Source: JACVRW01 sp963765135
GTDB lineage: Bacteria > Actinomycetota > Thermoleophilia > Solirubrobacterales > Thermoleophilaceae
DNA length: 64,000 bases
Reading direction: 5' to 3'
Assembly (NCBI GenBank): GCA_963765135.1
Contig: CAVXUX010000002.1
Location: forward strand, 806,001-870,000
The notes under the pieces are model-generated. The model was not told the origin of the DNA. It did not search any database and saw only the letters and a list, made by a program, of their open reading frames with translations. The position numbers and the translations under genes were made by a program. Positions 25,884 through 36,732 of this stretch are shown here, one piece after another (position 1 is the first letter of the stretch; the number at the start of each line of letters is the position of its first letter).

Positions 25884-27476
25884 GCCGCTGGTGCAGGCCG
25901 AGCGCTTCTCCTACGCGTACCCCGAGGGCGGGCCGGCCGTGTCGCTGCACGACATCTCGCTCGAGCTCGAGCCGGGCACGTTCACCGTGCTGGCCGGCGT
26001 GTCGGGCTCGGGCAAGTCGACGCTGCTGCGGGCGCTGTGCGGCCTGGTGCCGCACTTCCACGGCGGCGACGCCAGCGGCTTGCTCCGGGTCGGCGGCCTC
26101 GACGTGCGCGAGCACGGCCCGGGCGAGCTGGCCGCGGTGTGCGGCACCGTCTTCCAGGAGCCCGAGACCCAGGTGGTGATGGGCGGCGTGCGCGCCGAGC
26201 TCGAGCTGCCGCTCGAGCACCGCGGCGAGCCGCCGGCCGCCGTGGCGCGCGCCGTGGAGGAGACGGCGCTGTCGCTCGGGCATCGGCCACCTGCTCGAGC
26301 GCCGCACCGACACCCTCTCCGGCGGCGAGCTGCAGCGCGTGGCGATCGCGGCCGCGATGGTCCACGGTCCCGAGCTGCTGCTGCTCGACGAGCCGACCTC
26401 GCAGCTCGACCCGGTGGCCGGCGACGAGCTGGTCTGGCTGCTGCGCCGCCTCAACGAGGACTGGGGCACGGCCGTGGTGGTCGCCGAGCACCGCCTGGAG
26501 CGCTGCCTGCCCGCCGCCGACCGCGTGATCGCGCTGGTGGAGGGCCGGATCGCCTGCGACGCGCCCCCGCGCGAGCACCTCGCCTGGGCCGCCGAGGCGA
26601 TGCCGGTGCTCGCCACCCCGGCGGCGCGGCTGTTCTCGCTGGCCGGGCTGCCCGAGCGCCCCGCGTCGGTCAAGGAGGCGCGCGCGGGCCTGCGCGGCGT
26701 GCACATCCAGACACCGCCGGCGCCCGCGCCGACGACCGGCCGCGGCGGCGCCTGCTGCGCCGCGACGACCGCCCCGAGCCGGCGCTGGCGCTGCGCGGCG
26801 TCTGGTTCGAGATCGAGGACGGCCCGACCGTGCTGCGCGGGCTCGACCTCGAGCTGCGGCCCGGCGAGCGGGTGGCGCTGATGGGCCGCAACGGCGCCGG
26901 CAAGAGCACGCTGCTGCGCCTGGCCAAGGGGCTGGTCGAGCCCACGCGCGGGCGCGTGGAGCGGGCCGGCGAGGTGGCGCTGCTGCTCCAGAACCCGGGC
27001 GACTACCTGATCCACGAGCACGCCGTCGAGGACGCCGGCGCCGCAGGGCGTGGCGGCCGCGGGGCTCGAGGGCCGCGAGCAGGCCAACCCGCGCGACCTG
27101 TCCGGCGGCGAGCGCCAGCGGCTCGCGCTCGAGGTGGTGCTGGCTGGCGACGAGCCGCCCGCCGCGGTCCTGCTCGACGAGCCCACGCGCGGGATGGACC
27201 GCGCCCACAAGGACGCACTGGCGGCGCGCATCGGCGACGCTGCGACGCGGGCGCGGCGTGGTCGTGGCGACCCACGACACCGAGTTCGCCGCCTCGTTCG
27301 CGCGAGCGCGTGGTGCTGCTCGGCCAGGGGGTCGTGATCGGCGACGGCGCGCCCGCGGAGGTGCTCGGCGGGCGGGCGTCACTTCTCCACCGAGGTCGCT
27401 CGAGTGACCGGCGGCGCCGCGCTGCTGGCCGAGCAGGCCGCCGCGCTGATCGAGCCGGCGAGAGGTGGTCCGGTGA
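25876..27476 (+). CDS. ecfA: ECF transporter ATPase, fused EcfA-EcfA' double domain
   Basis: Two ABC ATPase domains lie in one polypeptide of about 530 residues. Domain 1 has Walker A GVSGSGKST, Q-loop FQEPETQVV, signature LSGGELQRVAIA and Walker B LLLLDEPTSQLDP. Domain 2 has GRNGAGKST, LLLQNPGDYL, signature LSGGERQRLALE and AVLLDEPTRGMDR. The linker near residue 280 is Pro-rich. Frame breaks near 26285, 26735, 27035, 27245, 27305 and 27378 all call for extra-base removal; none removes a motif. It is co-translated with EcfT upstream and the S component downstream (GTGA at 27473). Confidence 0.87.
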
Positions 27477-28063
27477 GCTGGCAGCTCGCCTCGCCTGGTC
27501 GTGCTCGCGCTCGGCCTCGCGGCCGGCTTCGCCTGGTACGAGCGCGACAAGCCGCCCGCGCGCGTGGTCGCGCTGGTGGCCACGCTCGCGGCGCTGGCCG
27601 TGGTCGGCCGGCTCGCCTTCGCCGCGATCCCGAACGTCAAGCCGACCACCGACATCGTGCTGTTCGCCGGCTACGCGCTCGGCGCGGTCCCGGGCTTCGT
27701 GGTGGGGGCGATCACGGCGCTGGTCTCGAACATCTTCCTCTCGCAGGGGCCGTGGACGCCCTGGCAGATGGTCGGCTGGGGCGGGGTCGGGATCGGCGGC
27801 GCGCTGCTACGCCCAGCTCCTGCGAGGGCGCGAGCCCAGCCGGCTCGCTGCTGGCCGCGGTCTGCGGGCTCGCCGGGCTCGCCTTCGGCGCCTGGATGGA
27901 CCTCTACCAGCTCACGCTCGCCGCCCATCAGGACCTCGACACCTACCTGGCGCTGTCGGCCACCTCCCTGCCCTACAACCTCGCTCACGCGATCGGAAAC
28001 GTGGTGTTCTGCCTCTTGATCGGACCCGTCTTCATCCGCGCTCTGCGCCGCTACCGCCGCCGC
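27473..28063 (+). CDS. ECF transporter S component (probable cobalamin or cobalamin precursor)
   Basis: This is the substrate-binding membrane subunit, about six helices: LVVLALGLAAGFAW, VALVATLAALAVVGRLAF, DIVLFAGYALGAVPGFVVGA and so on. The stretch IPNVKPTTDIVLFAGYALG is typical of the ThiW/cobalamin-type S-component group. Frame changes near 27497, 27810 and 27850 need repair. No stop codon occurs in any frame from here to about 28400, so the boundary with the next protein at ATG 28064 is uncertain and a fusion is possible. The vitamin is assigned from the riboswitch and the DUF4430 neighbours, not from binding residues. Confidence 0.72.
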
Positions 28064-29330
28064 ATGGAGGTGCGCTGGCCGGCCCCGGCGGCGGCGGCGC
28101 TGCGCTGCTCGCTGCTGCTCGTCGCTCCTGCCCGCGGTCGCCGGCGCGCCTCGCCGGCCGAGCCGCGCCGAGCGCTGGCTGCTCCGCGCACAGAACGACG
28201 ACGGCGGCTTCGGCGCCGCGCCCGGCGCAGGCGTCGAGCCGGCTCTACACCGGCTGGGCCGGGCTCGGGCTGGCGGCGGCCGGCCACAACCCGCGCGACC
28301 TGCAAGCGCCGCGGCGGGCGCTCGCTGGCCGCGTACGTGCAGCCGCGACGGCCGGTCGGTCAAGGACATCGGCGAGGTCGAGCGGACCGTCCTGCTGCTG
28401 ACGGCGGCCGGGCTGTCGCCGCGCGACTTCGGCGGCCGCGACCTGGTCGACGCTGATCCTGCGGCGGCGGCGCGGCGACGGGTCGATCGCGGGCTACGTG
28501 AGCTACACGGCCTTCGGCGTGCTGGCGCTGCGCTCGGCGGGCGTGTCGCCGGGCGGCCAAGACGGTGGCCTGGCTGGTCTCGGCGCAGAACGCCGACGGC
28601 GGATTCGGCGCTGGCGCCCGCGTCGTCGAGCGACAGCGACATGACCGGCGCGGCCCTCCAGGCGCTCGCGGTGGTCGGGCCGCAAGCGCGCGCGGGTGGC
28701 CCGGCGCGCCGCCGCCTGGCTGCGGACCAACCAGAACGACGACGGCGGCTTCGGGCAGTTCCGCGGCCGCGACTCGAACGCCCAGTCGACCGCCTACGCG
28801 GTTCAGGGACTGGTGGCCGTCGGACGCCGGGCGGCGCCACGCTCTCGCGCGCGCTCGCCTACCTGCGCGGCCTGCAGCGCGCGCGACGGCAGCGTCGCCT
28901 ACTCGTCGACCAGCAACCAGACGCCGGTCTGGGTGACCGCGCAGGCGCTGATGGCGCTGGAGCGCAAGCCGCTGCCGATCGCGGCGGTGCCGCGCGCGCA
29001 GCCGAAGCCGAGGCAGAAGTCCAAGTCGAAGCCGGCCGCTCGCGCCGGCGGCGCCGCCCGAAGCCGAAGCAGCGACAAGCCGGCCGACTCGAGGCGGGCG
29101 ACGCGCCAACCGAGTCGAGGCTCCGACGTCGAGACCGCAGAGCGGCGCCGTCGACCGACGCAAGCCCAAGTCGGCGGCGGGCGCGCTCGAGCTAGACCGT
29201 CCGCGGCCGGCACGCGAGCGACGACTCCGGCCCTCTCGGCGCTGCGGTGTTCGTGGTTGCGAGTCCTGGGCGCTGCTCGGCGGCGCTCGTTCGCCATGCG
29301 CCGGAAGCTGGTCCCGGCGCTCTGGCATAG
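28064..29330 (+). CDS. Membrane-anchored alpha/alpha-toroid protein with prenyltransferase/squalene-cyclase-type repeats
   Basis: After repair the protein has a signal or transmembrane segment (LLLVALPAVAGA) and then repeats ending in the QW-like motif: LLRAQNDDGGFG, LVSAQNADGGFG and LRTNQNDDGGFGQF, each followed by a helix such as YTGWAGLGLAAAG, DMTGAALQALAVVG or STAYAVQGLVAVG. A Lys/Pro/Ala-rich linker leads to a C-terminal hydrophobic segment with RRK. This alpha6/alpha6 fold is that of the N-terminal half of intrinsic factor and transcobalamin. About ten frame breaks occur, so the exact ends are approximate. Confidence 0.68.
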
Positions 29331-29339
29331 TCAAAGGCC

Positions 29340-29978
29340 GTGACCTCGACCGACCCATTCGACGGCGCCCTGCGGCGCGTCGAGGAGCTGCGCGAGTTCT
29401 ACGACGCGGCGATGGAGCGCGCGGTGCGCAAGGACATCGGCCATCTCGACGACATGTGCCGGCGGCTGATCGCCGCGGCGCCGATGCTGTTCGTGGCCAC
29501 CTACTCGGCCGACGGGCAGGGCGACGTCAGCCCGCGCGGCGGGCCGCCCGGCTTCGCCACCGTGCTCGACGACAACCACCTCGCGATCCCGGACGCGACC
29601 GGCAACCGGCGCCTCGACACGCTCGAGAACGTCGTCGAAACCGGGCGGGCCGCGGTCATCTTCGTGATCCCCGGGCGCGACACCACGCTGCGGGTCAACG
29701 GCCCCGCTCGCGTGACCGCGCGAACCGACCTGCTCGAGCGCCTCACGCCGGTCGGCAAGCCGCCGCGCACCGCGATCGTGATCGAGGCCGAGGAGGTCTA
29801 CGCGCACTGCCCGAAGGCGTTCGTGCGCTCCAAGCTATGGGACCCGGCCAGCTGGCCCGATTCAGCCGGCCTGCCCACGCCGGCCGAGGTGAGCGTGGCC
29901 CACCAGCGCGATCCCGATTGGTCCGTCGAGCAGGAAGAGCAGCGCATCAAGGACTCGCTGCTGCACCGCCTGGACTAG
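29340..29978 (+). CDS. FMN-dependent PPOX-type flavoprotein, MSMEG_1061 family
   Basis: The product is a 212-residue split-barrel flavoprotein of the pyridoxamine-phosphate-oxidase-like superfamily. It contains PMLFVATYSADGQGDVSPRG (flavin contact region), GFATVLDDNHLAIPDATGNR and GRDTTLRVNGPARV, in the arrangement of the actinobacterial MSMEG_1061 group. The start is GTG 29340. The substrate is unknown; relatives bind FMN or F420 and reduce small molecules. The frame is intact and its TAG shares a CTAG with the stop of the convergent TetR gene. Confidence 0.8.
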   Translation: MTSTDPFDGALRRVEELREFYDAAMERAVRKDIGHLDDMCRRLIAAAPMLFVATYSADGQGDVSPRGGPPGFATVLDDNHLAIPDATGNRRLDTLENVVETGRAAVIFVIPGRDTTLRVNGPARVTARTDLLERLTPVGKPPRTAIVIEAEEVYAHCPKAFVRSKLWDPASWPDSAGLPTPAEVSVAHQRDPDWSVEQEEQRIKDSLLHRLD

Positions 29979-30589
29979 CCGCGCCTGAGCGCCTCGATGC
30001 CCCCCTGGAGGAACCGCAGGGCGTCGTCGACCATGGCGCTCGCTTCCTCCTTGGTCGGCGGGGATCCCCCGTCGTCGGCGCCCTTCACGTCGATCGCGGT
30101 GAGGGTCCCGATCACCGCTGACGCGATCATGTGGGGCCGCACGTCGTCGGGCCGATCGCCGAGGTCGCGCGCGATGTGACCGGCCAGCAGCCTCTCTACC
30201 TGTCCCATCAAGGCTCGGTTGTGCGCGGCCAGCGCCTCGGACTGGCCGATCACGCGCTTGCGGCAGCGCTCGCGCTCGTCGCGCAGATCGATCTCCTCGA
30301 GCACCTCGTCGATCCAGCTGCGGATCGCGTCGATCGCGGTCTCGTCGTCGGCCCGGTCGTCGAGCCGCGCCGACAGGGCCTCCACGGTCTCCGGGAAGTC
30401 CGCGAAGACCACGTCCTCCTTGGAGGGGAAGTAGCCGAAGAACGTCCGTGGCGCGATGTCCGCGGCCTCGGCGATATCGGCGATCGTGGTCTGGTCGAAG
30501 CCGCGCTCCTCGAACAGCTGCAGCGCGGCGGCGACGATCGCCTCGCGCGTGCGCTGCTTCTTGCGCTCTCGCAGCCCGGGGTCGGTCAT
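29975..30589 (-). CDS. TetR-family repressor
   Basis: This 204-residue regulator has an N-terminal helix-turn-helix (REAIVAAALQLFEERGFDQT, TIADIAEAADIAPRTFFGYF) and an all-helical ligand domain of the MftR/RutR-like C-terminal type. It is divergent from the MMPL transporter at 30674. The gap holds a perfect 15-base palindrome, the usual layout for a local repressor of an efflux pump. The ligand is unknown. Confidence 0.9.
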   Translation of the reverse strand: MTDPGLRERKKQRTREAIVAAALQLFEERGFDQTTIADIAEAADIAPRTFFGYFPSKEDVVFADFPETVEALSARLDDRADDETAIDAIRSWIDEVLEEIDLRDERERCRKRVIGQSEALAAHNRALMGQVERLLAGHIARDLGDRPDDVRPHMIASAVIGTLTAIDVKGADDGGSPPTKEEASAMVDDALRFLQGGIEALRRG

Positions 30590-30604
30590 CGGCAGGCAGT
30601 CTGA

Positions 30605-30619
30605 GTTGCATCATGCAAC
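30605..30619. promoter_or_regulatory. Palindromic operator between TetR and MMPL genes
   Basis: GTTGCATCATGCAAC is a perfect 7-1-7 palindrome 16 bases before the tetR start. A second TTGCAATATTGC element at 30639-30650 repeats part of it. Binding by the divergent TetR protein is inferred. Confidence 0.6.
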
Positions 30620-30673
30620 AAGCGCAACTATGCAGCGGTTGCAATATTGCGGTGAGTGTGCAACGCTGACCCA

Positions 30674-32845
30674 ATGGCACATCTACTCGGGAATCTCGCC
30701 GCCTCCGCCGCGAGTCACTGGAAGCGCTCACTCGCGATCGTCCTCGCCGTCCTCGTCACGCTCGGCGTGCTCGCGAGCGTCGCGGGCGGGTCCTTCACCG
30801 ACGACTTCTCGTCGCCGGGCACCGAGTCGCAGAAGGCCATGGACCTGCTCGAGCAGCGCTTCCCGGCCCAGTCGGGCGACACCGCGACCGTCGTCTTCTC
30901 GGTCGAGTCGGGCACGCTGCGCGACGGGGCGCGGCCGCAGGCGATCGCGGCCGCGCTCGACGAGATCCGCGACCAGCCGCACGTTACGGCGGCCGCCGAC
31001 CCGCTGGAGGCGAAGGGCCAGGTCTCGCGCGACGGGCGCATCGCGTTCGCGACCGTCCAGTACGACGAGCCGGCGATGGACCTCGGCAAACAGCCGGGCG
31101 AGCGCCTCGAGGTGGCCGCCGCCAAGGCCGAGCGCGACGGTATCGAGGTATCGCGCAGGGGCCAGGTCGTCGACCAGTCCGAGCAGCAGACCGCGCCGGT
31201 GGGCGAGCTGATCGGGATCGCGGTGGCGGTGATCGTCCTCACGCTGGTGTTCCACTCCGCCGCGGCGATGATGCTCACGCTGTTCGCCTCGCTGCTGTCG
31301 CTCGCCGGCGGCATGATGCTGCTCACGATCGGCTCGGCGTTCACGGACTTCCCGAGCTTCGCTCCGACCCTGGGCGTGATGCTCGGTCTCGGCGCCGGGA
31401 TCGACTACGCGCTGCTGATCGTCGGGCGCTACCGCGAGCAGCTGGCCACCGGCGACAGCGTCGATCACGCCGCCCGGGTCGCCAATCAGACGGCCGGGAC
31501 CTCGATCATCGCCGCGGGCACCATCGTCGTGGTGGCGATCACGGGCCTGCTCGCGACCGGCTTGCCGTTCGTCGGCCGCATGGGGCTCGGCTCGGCGATC
31601 ATGGTCGCGACGGTCGCCGTCGGCGCGGTCACGATCCTGCCGGTGCTGATGGGCGCGTTCGCCCGGCGCCTGCGGCCGCGGAAGCCGGAGCACGTCGCGC
31701 CCTCGCCCGGGTTCGCGCGCTGGGGCAGGATGCTCACGCGCCGCCCCTGGGTCGCGGCCGGCGCGGGCGCGCTGATCCTCGTCGTGCTCGCGTCACCGTT
31801 CGCGTCGCTGCGTCTCGGTCAGCCCGACGACGGCAACGACCGCGACGGCTCGACCACCCGCGTGGCCTACGACCGCCTGGCCGAGGGCTTCGGCCCCGGC
31901 TTCAACGGACCGCTCGTCCTGGCCGCCTCGCTGCCATCCGGGCAGGACAACTCCGCCACGCTCCAGCGCATCGAGCGCGCCGTTTCGAGCACGCCGGACG
32001 TGGCCGCGGTCGCGCCGGCCCAGCTCAACCAGCGGCGCGACGCCGCCACGATCACGGTCATCCCCAAGAGCTCGCCCCAGGACGAGCGCACCTCCCAGCT
32101 CGTCGAGCGCCTGCGCGACGACGTGCTGCCCCCGGCCACGGCCGGCACGGGCACCGAGGTCTACGTGGGCGGCGCCACCGCGATCTTCGAGGACCTGGCC
32201 GACAAGATCGCCAGCCGCCTCCCGATCTTCATCGCGCTCGTGGTCGGGCTGTCGGTGATCCTGCTGATGGCCGTGTTCCGCTCGGTCTGGGTGCCGCTGG
32301 TGTCGGCGGTGTTCAACCTGCTGTCGATCCTGGCCGCCTACGGCGTGGTCGTCGCGGTCTTCCAGAACGGCTGGGGCGCGTCCCTGCTCGGAGTCGACGG
32401 CGAGGTGCCGATCGTGTCCTTCGTGCCCCTGTTCATGTTCGCGATCCTGTTCGGGCTGAGCATGGATTACAACGTCTTCCTCCAGTCGCGCATCCGCGAG
32501 GAGTACCACCGCGGCGCCGGCCCGAGCGAGAGCGTCGTGCTGGGGCTCGCCCGCGTGGCCCGGATCATCCTGGCGGCGGGGGCGATCATGGCCGCTGTCT
32601 TCCTCGGCTTCGTGAGCGACCCGGACGTGGTGGTCAAGATGATCGGTCTCGGGCTCGCCGCCGCGATCCTGATCGACGTGCTGGTGGTGCGGCTGATCGT
32701 CGCGCCGGCGGTGATCGCGCTGCTCGGCGACCGCGCTTGGGGGCTGCCCGGCTGGCTCGACCGGGTGCTGCCGCGCATCTCGCTCGAGGGGGACGAGCAC
32801 CGTCCGGCGGCGCCGCCCGCCCGGCCGGCCACCGAAGCCGCGTGA
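30674..32845 (+). CDS. MMPL/RND family efflux transporter
   Basis: This is a 723-residue two-fold repeated transporter with 12 helices. The membrane-embedded motifs are LGAGIDYALLIVGRYREQL in half one and FGLSMDYNVFLQSRIREEYH in half two. The extracytoplasmic loops carry the usual FSSPGTESQKAMDLL start. Unlike the MMPL protein at 13801 it has no Gln-rich insert, so the two are not recent duplicates. The start is ATG 30674; an upstream in-frame GTG at 30656 is less likely. Control by the divergent TetR protein through the palindrome is expected. Confidence 0.88.
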   Translation: MAHLLGNLAASAASHWKRSLAIVLAVLVTLGVLASVAGGSFTDDFSSPGTESQKAMDLLEQRFPAQSGDTATVVFSVESGTLRDGARPQAIAAALDEIRDQPHVTAAADPLEAKGQVSRDGRIAFATVQYDEPAMDLGKQPGERLEVAAAKAERDGIEVSRRGQVVDQSEQQTAPVGELIGIAVAVIVLTLVFHSAAAMMLTLFASLLSLAGGMMLLTIGSAFTDFPSFAPTLGVMLGLGAGIDYALLIVGRYREQLATGDSVDHAARVANQTAGTSIIAAGTIVVVAITGLLATGLPFVGRMGLGSAIMVATVAVGAVTILPVLMGAFARRLRPRKPEHVAPSPGFARWGRMLTRRPWVAAGAGALILVVLASPFASLRLGQPDDGNDRDGSTTRVAYDRLAEGFGPGFNGPLVLAASLPSGQDNSATLQRIERAVSSTPDVAAVAPAQLNQRRDAATITVIPKSSPQDERTSQLVERLRDDVLPPATAGTGTEVYVGGATAIFEDLADKIASRLPIFIALVVGLSVILLMAVFRSVWVPLVSAVFNLLSILAAYGVVVAVFQNGWGASLLGVDGEVPIVSFVPLFMFAILFGLSMDYNVFLQSRIREEYHRGAGPSESVVLGLARVARIILAAGAIMAAVFLGFVSDPDVVVKMIGLGLAAAILIDVLVVRLIVAPAVIALLGDRAWGLPGWLDRVLPRISLEGDEHRPAAPPARPATEAA

Positions 32846-32866
32846 CCTGTCGCTAGATTCGGGCGG

Positions 32867-33556
32867 GTGGCCGACTTCACCCCCTTCGACACACGCGGCT
32901 ACCGGACGGTGGACGTGCGCAGCGGCTACGGCGAGTGGGTGGCCACCTATGAGCAGACCGTCGAGGACGCGATGGACATCGAGCTGCTCGAGTCGCTCGA
33001 GCAGGTGCGCTGGTCGGGTGAGGTGGCCGACCTCGGCTGCGGCACCGGCCGCACCGGCATCTGGCTGCGCGAGCAGGGCGTCGAGGCCGTCGACGGCGTG
33101 GACCTCACCCCCGAGATGCTCGAGATCGCCCGCCAGCGCGGCGTGCACCGCCGGCTGGTCGAGGCCGACGTGGCCGCGACGGGGCTGCCCGACGAGGCGT
33201 ACGACCTCGTCGTCACCTCCCTGGTGGACGAGCACCTGGCCGACCTGCGCCCGCTCTACGCCGAGGCCTACAGGCTGGCGAAGCCGGGGGCGATGTACGT
33301 GCTCGTCGGCTACCACCCGCACTTCATCATGGCCGCGGGGATGCCGACCCACTACGACAGCGCGTCCGGCGAGCCGGTGGCGATCGAGACCCACGTGCAC
33401 CTGCTCAGCGAGCACACCGACGCCGCGCTCGGGGCGGGGTGGGAGCTGGCCGAGCTGAAGGAGCGCGTGATCGACGACGTTTGGCTCGAGCTCAAGCCCA
33501 AGTGGGAGCACCTCCGCCACCAGCCGGTGGCCTTCGCCTTCGTCTGGCGGCGCTAG
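32867..33556 (+). CDS. Class I SAM-dependent methyltransferase
   Basis: The 229-residue enzyme has motif I VADLGCGTGRTGIWL, an acidic VDGVDLTPEML strand end, and YDLVVTSLVDEHLADL. Its YGEWVATYE beginning and GYHPHFIMAAGMPTHYD segment resemble a group of small-molecule or quinone-type methyltransferases. The substrate cannot be named. It starts at a GTG 22 bases after the MMPL stop and may be co-transcribed with it. Its stop shares CTAG with the convergent SDR gene. Confidence 0.83.
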   Translation: MADFTPFDTRGYRTVDVRSGYGEWVATYEQTVEDAMDIELLESLEQVRWSGEVADLGCGTGRTGIWLREQGVEAVDGVDLTPEMLEIARQRGVHRRLVEADVAATGLPDEAYDLVVTSLVDEHLADLRPLYAEAYRLAKPGAMYVLVGYHPHFIMAAGMPTHYDSASGEPVAIETHVHLLSEHTDAALGAGWELAELKERVIDDVWLELKPKWEHLRHQPVAFAFVWRR

Positions 33557-34386
33557 CGCAGCTGGCGCGCGATCGCCCGGTCGAGCACCCGGTCGGGCAG
33601 GATCTTCGCGACCGGCCCGCGGATCTTCGCGTCGCGTGCCGACCAGGTAGCGGGTGCGCGGCCGCTTGGCCGTCAGCGCGCGGCCGATCACCTCGGCCAC
33701 CTCGCGCGGCTCGATCCCGGTCTTCTGCTCGATCTTCACCGTCTCGCGGCGCAGCGCGGCGACCATCGACCCGTAGAGGCGCTCGGCCTCGGGCGGCATC
33801 TGCTGCTGGATCTCGTCGGCCAGCTCGTTGCCCTTCCTCCAGATCGGCGTCTTCACGCCGCCGGGCTCGATCAGGATCACGTCGACGCCCTGGCGCGTGC
33901 AGCTCGCGGCGCAGCGAGTCGCTGATCCGCCTCGAGCGCGAACTTCGAGGCGTTGTACGCGGCCACCAGCGGCAGCGCCACGCGACCCGCCGATCGAGCT
34001 GACGTTGACGATCCGCCCGCGCCCGGCGCGCAGCGCCGGCAGGAACTGCTGGGTCACCGCGACCTGGCCGACGAGGTTGATCTCGAGCTGGAGGCGCAGC
34101 TGGTCGAGCGGCAGGAACTCGAGCGGCCCGGCCACGGCGATGCCGGCGTTGTTGACGAGCCCGGCCAGCGGCCCGTCGCCCAGCTCGGCGCGTGCGGCCG
34201 AGATCGAGGCCGGCATCGGCCACGTCGAGCTTGACCGTGCGCAGCCCGCTGTGAGCGCAGCCGCTCGGCGTCCTCGTCCTTGCGCACGGCGCCGACGGCG
34301 TCGAAGCCGAGCTCCTTCAGGTGGAGCGCCGTCGCCTCGCCGATGCCGGTCGAGGCGCCGGTCACGAGCACGGTTCCGGTAGCCAT
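33553..34386 (-). CDS. Short-chain dehydrogenase/reductase
   Basis: This is a classical SDR of about 270 residues once five frame breaks (near 34255, 34210, 33965, 33925 and 33640) are repaired. The nucleotide site is TVLVTGASTGIGEA, followed by NNAG (LVNNAGIAVAGPLEFL), the Ser motif IVNVSSIGG and the catalytic pair in AAYNASKFALEA. The ILIEPGGVKTPIW segment is typical of retinol-dehydrogenase-like or general actinobacterial SDRs. The substrate is unknown. All breaks are in the extra-base direction. Confidence 0.82.
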
Positions 34387-34459
34387 CGACGGAGCCTACC
34401 TCCGCGGGGCATCCGGCCCCGCGCTCTGAGACCGAAGGCGCCTTCCAGGCGCCGAGACC

Positions 34460-34476
34460 GGCGCGCTTCGCGCGCC
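34460..34476. repeat. GC hairpin in the divergent intergenic region
   Basis: GGCGCGC-TTC-GCGCGCC forms a perfect 7-bp stem followed by TTT on the plus strand, about 20 bases before the nitroreductase start. It resembles a terminator but lies in a 5' region, so an attenuator or chance structure is possible. Confidence 0.35.
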
Positions 34477-34496
34477 TTTCGCTAGCGTCGGCCGCC

Positions 34497-35005
34497 GTGG
34501 AGCTCGAAGACGCCATTCGCACGCGGCGCACCCACAAGGCCTACGGGGCCGAGCCGGTGCCGCGCGAGACGCTCGAGGAGCTGTTCGAGCTGGCGCGCTG
34601 GGCGCCCAACCACAACCTCACCAATCCCTGGCGCTTCCGGGTGGTCGGGCCCGAGGCGCTCGCGCGGCTGAAGGAGGCCGCCGGGCCCGAGGCCGCCGCC
34701 AAGCTCGACCGCGCGCCCACGCTCGTGGTCGCGAGCCAGGTGCGCTCGGACGACCCGGTCCAGGACGAGGAGGACCTCTGCGCGGTGGCGGCCGCGACCA
34801 GCTATCGTCCTGCTCGCGCGCGCACGCCCGCGGGCTCGCCGGCTACTGGCGCACACCCGCGGTGCTGCGCACGCCAGAGGGGCGGGCGGCCGTCGGCGTG
34901 CCCGACGACGAGCGCGTGCTCGGGCCTGATCCATCTCGGCCCGCCGCGCCAGGAGCGGAGGCGCCCGAGCGCCTCCCGCCCGCGCGACTACGTAACGTTC
35001 CTGCC

Positions 35006-35009
<4 letters not shown>
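34497..35009 (+). CDS. Nitroreductase-family flavoprotein
   Basis: The product is an FMN-dependent NAD(P)H oxidoreductase of about 170 residues. The N-terminus shows the family signature AIRTRRTHKAYGAEPVPRET and LARWAPNHNLTNPWRFRVV; the end has LIHLGPPRQER. The middle is out of frame between about 34800 and 34930 (extra bases), where GLAGYWRTPAVLRTPEGR can be read in another frame. The GTG start of glpD lies inside its stop, making this the first gene of the 34.5-40.4 kb run. Confidence 0.78.

Positions 35010-36728
<1,719 letters not shown>

Positions 36729-36732
<4 letters not shown>

Noticed and set aside
28064..29330. Active prenyltransferase or squalene cyclase
   Set aside because: The repeats match the fold, but no DxDD or other catalytic motif is visible, the protein is exported, and the operon is B12-controlled.
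34460..34476. Rho-independent terminator of an upstream plus-strand gene
   Set aside because: The gene upstream is on the minus strand and starts, rather than ends, next to the hairpin; there is no plus-strand transcript to terminate.
31793..34537. 914-codon minus-strand open frame opposite the MMPL transporter
   Set aside because: Most of it is the antisense shadow of the MMPL and methyltransferase genes; only the 33.5-34.4 kb part overlaps a real SDR gene.
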